Assembly (NCBI RefSeq): GCF_002812985.1
Contig: NZ_PGCP01000003.1
Coordinates: forward strand, 62,001 to 126,000
Length of the DNA: 64,000 nucleotides
Source of the DNA: Aeromonas lusitana
Lineage (GTDB): Bacteria > Pseudomonadota > Gammaproteobacteria > Enterobacterales > Aeromonadaceae
Reading direction: 5' to 3'
The position numbers and the translations under genes are program-made. A model generated the notes under the pieces. It saw only the letters and a program-made list of their open reading frames with translations. It was not told the DNA's origin and made no database searches. Of the stretch, positions 63,708 through 64,000 are shown in pieces. Position 1 is the stretch's first letter. Each line of letters begins with the position of its first letter.

Positions 63708-64000
63708 CTAACGGATCTGACAGAAATTTTCGATACAAACGGCGGTTTTTGCTGAATTATCCATATGAAAATGATGATTTCCTGCCACGACTGCCATTTC
63801 TATCTGCCTGAAGGCCCCGGCCCTCTGCTGCCACTGCGCCAGCAGCGCCTCAAACCCCTGCTCGCCACGGATAAACAGCACGGGACAGGCAATGGCCCGG
63901 ATCAGCGCCTGGGCCTGCCCCTCGCTCATGCGCAGCGGCGAGAGATCCCGCAACCTGGGATCGCTACGCCAGTGCCAGCGCCCCTCCCGCACCACGAGCT
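63708..64000 (-). CDS. Alpha/beta hydrolase, C-terminal part
   Basis: The frame runs off the right edge, so the N-terminus and nucleophile are not visible. The last 95 residues show the alpha/beta-hydrolase C-terminal half: LIRAIACPVLFIRGEQGFEALLAQW (strand and acid loop) and the catalytic histidine in VVAGNHHFHMD. Substrate is unknown. It lies upstream of fadD on the same strand, 182 bases away, so a link to lipid or ester use is possible but not shown. Confidence 0.8.
   Translation of the reverse strand, partial: LVVREGRWHWRSDPRLRDLSPLRMSEGQAQALIRAIACPVLFIRGEQGFEALLAQWQQRAGAFRQIEMAVVAGNHHFHMDNSAKTAVCIENFCQIR

Noticed and set aside
1-64000. CRISPR arrays, rRNA, intact IS or prophage
   Set aside because: No regular spaced repeats, rRNA sequence, transposase or phage structural gene was seen anywhere in the window.

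Overview
The window is a GC-rich (roughly 60%), densely coded gammaproteobacterial chromosome segment. The proteins closely resemble those of Enterobacteria and Vibrio. The gene orders (yceD-rpmF-plsX-fabHDG-acpP-fabF-pabC-mltG-tmk-holB-tatD; rluC/rne divergent; ybaN-apt-dnaX-ybaB; selD-mnmH) and an ExeM-type extracellular nuclease point to Aeromonas or a close relative. The genus is an inference from content; no database was searched.

Layout. 1-1148 holds the 3' part of rsmF. 1149-3192 is a small accessory zone: a plus-strand terminator hairpin with a CsrA-like loop, a small ribbon-helix-helix-like gene, and a tyrosine recombinase with a perfect 13-bp inverted repeat and tandem 10-bp repeats just upstream. 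3223-13661 (minus) is the lipid and cell-envelope operon from yceD to tatD, with internal hairpin terminators after acpP and fabF. 13985-15070 has two exported-protein genes inserted between yceD and yceF(maf). 15280-21118 carries maf, a HAD phosphatase, rluC and rne; rne has a long structured 5' leader. 21172-22471 is about 1.3 kb with no recognisable gene. 22519-29040 carries pitA, dcd, udk, mrp and metG. 29133-36577 carries CHAD, acyP, an MCP, exeM and rlmI. 36869-39347 carries an acyltransferase between two identical terminators, a GST and a half-size EamA transporter. 39703-42505 is an overlapping selenium cluster (selD, mnmH, MBL hydrolase). 42672-48640 carries rplY, a LysM protein, hrpA and a CBS-pair protein. 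48724-53625 carries a LuxR-type regulator, a YjiH-like permease, a pirin and its divergent LysR regulator. 54145-58413 carries ybaB, dnaX, apt and ybaN, with no recR next to ybaB. 58565-60308 carries dusC, whose promoter and start region are present three times in tandem, and a DksA-like zinc-finger gene. 60617-64000 carries rnd, fadD and a partial alpha/beta hydrolase.

Most of the window is housekeeping: fatty-acid and phospholipid initiation, replication clamp loader, RNA decay and modification, nucleotide salvage and selenium use. No tRNA, rRNA, CRISPR array, intact IS or prophage was found. The observations most worth following are the recombinase with its dif-like palindrome, the triplicated dusC promoter, the missing recR, a near-leaderless yceD, and the twin terminators around the acyltransferase gene.
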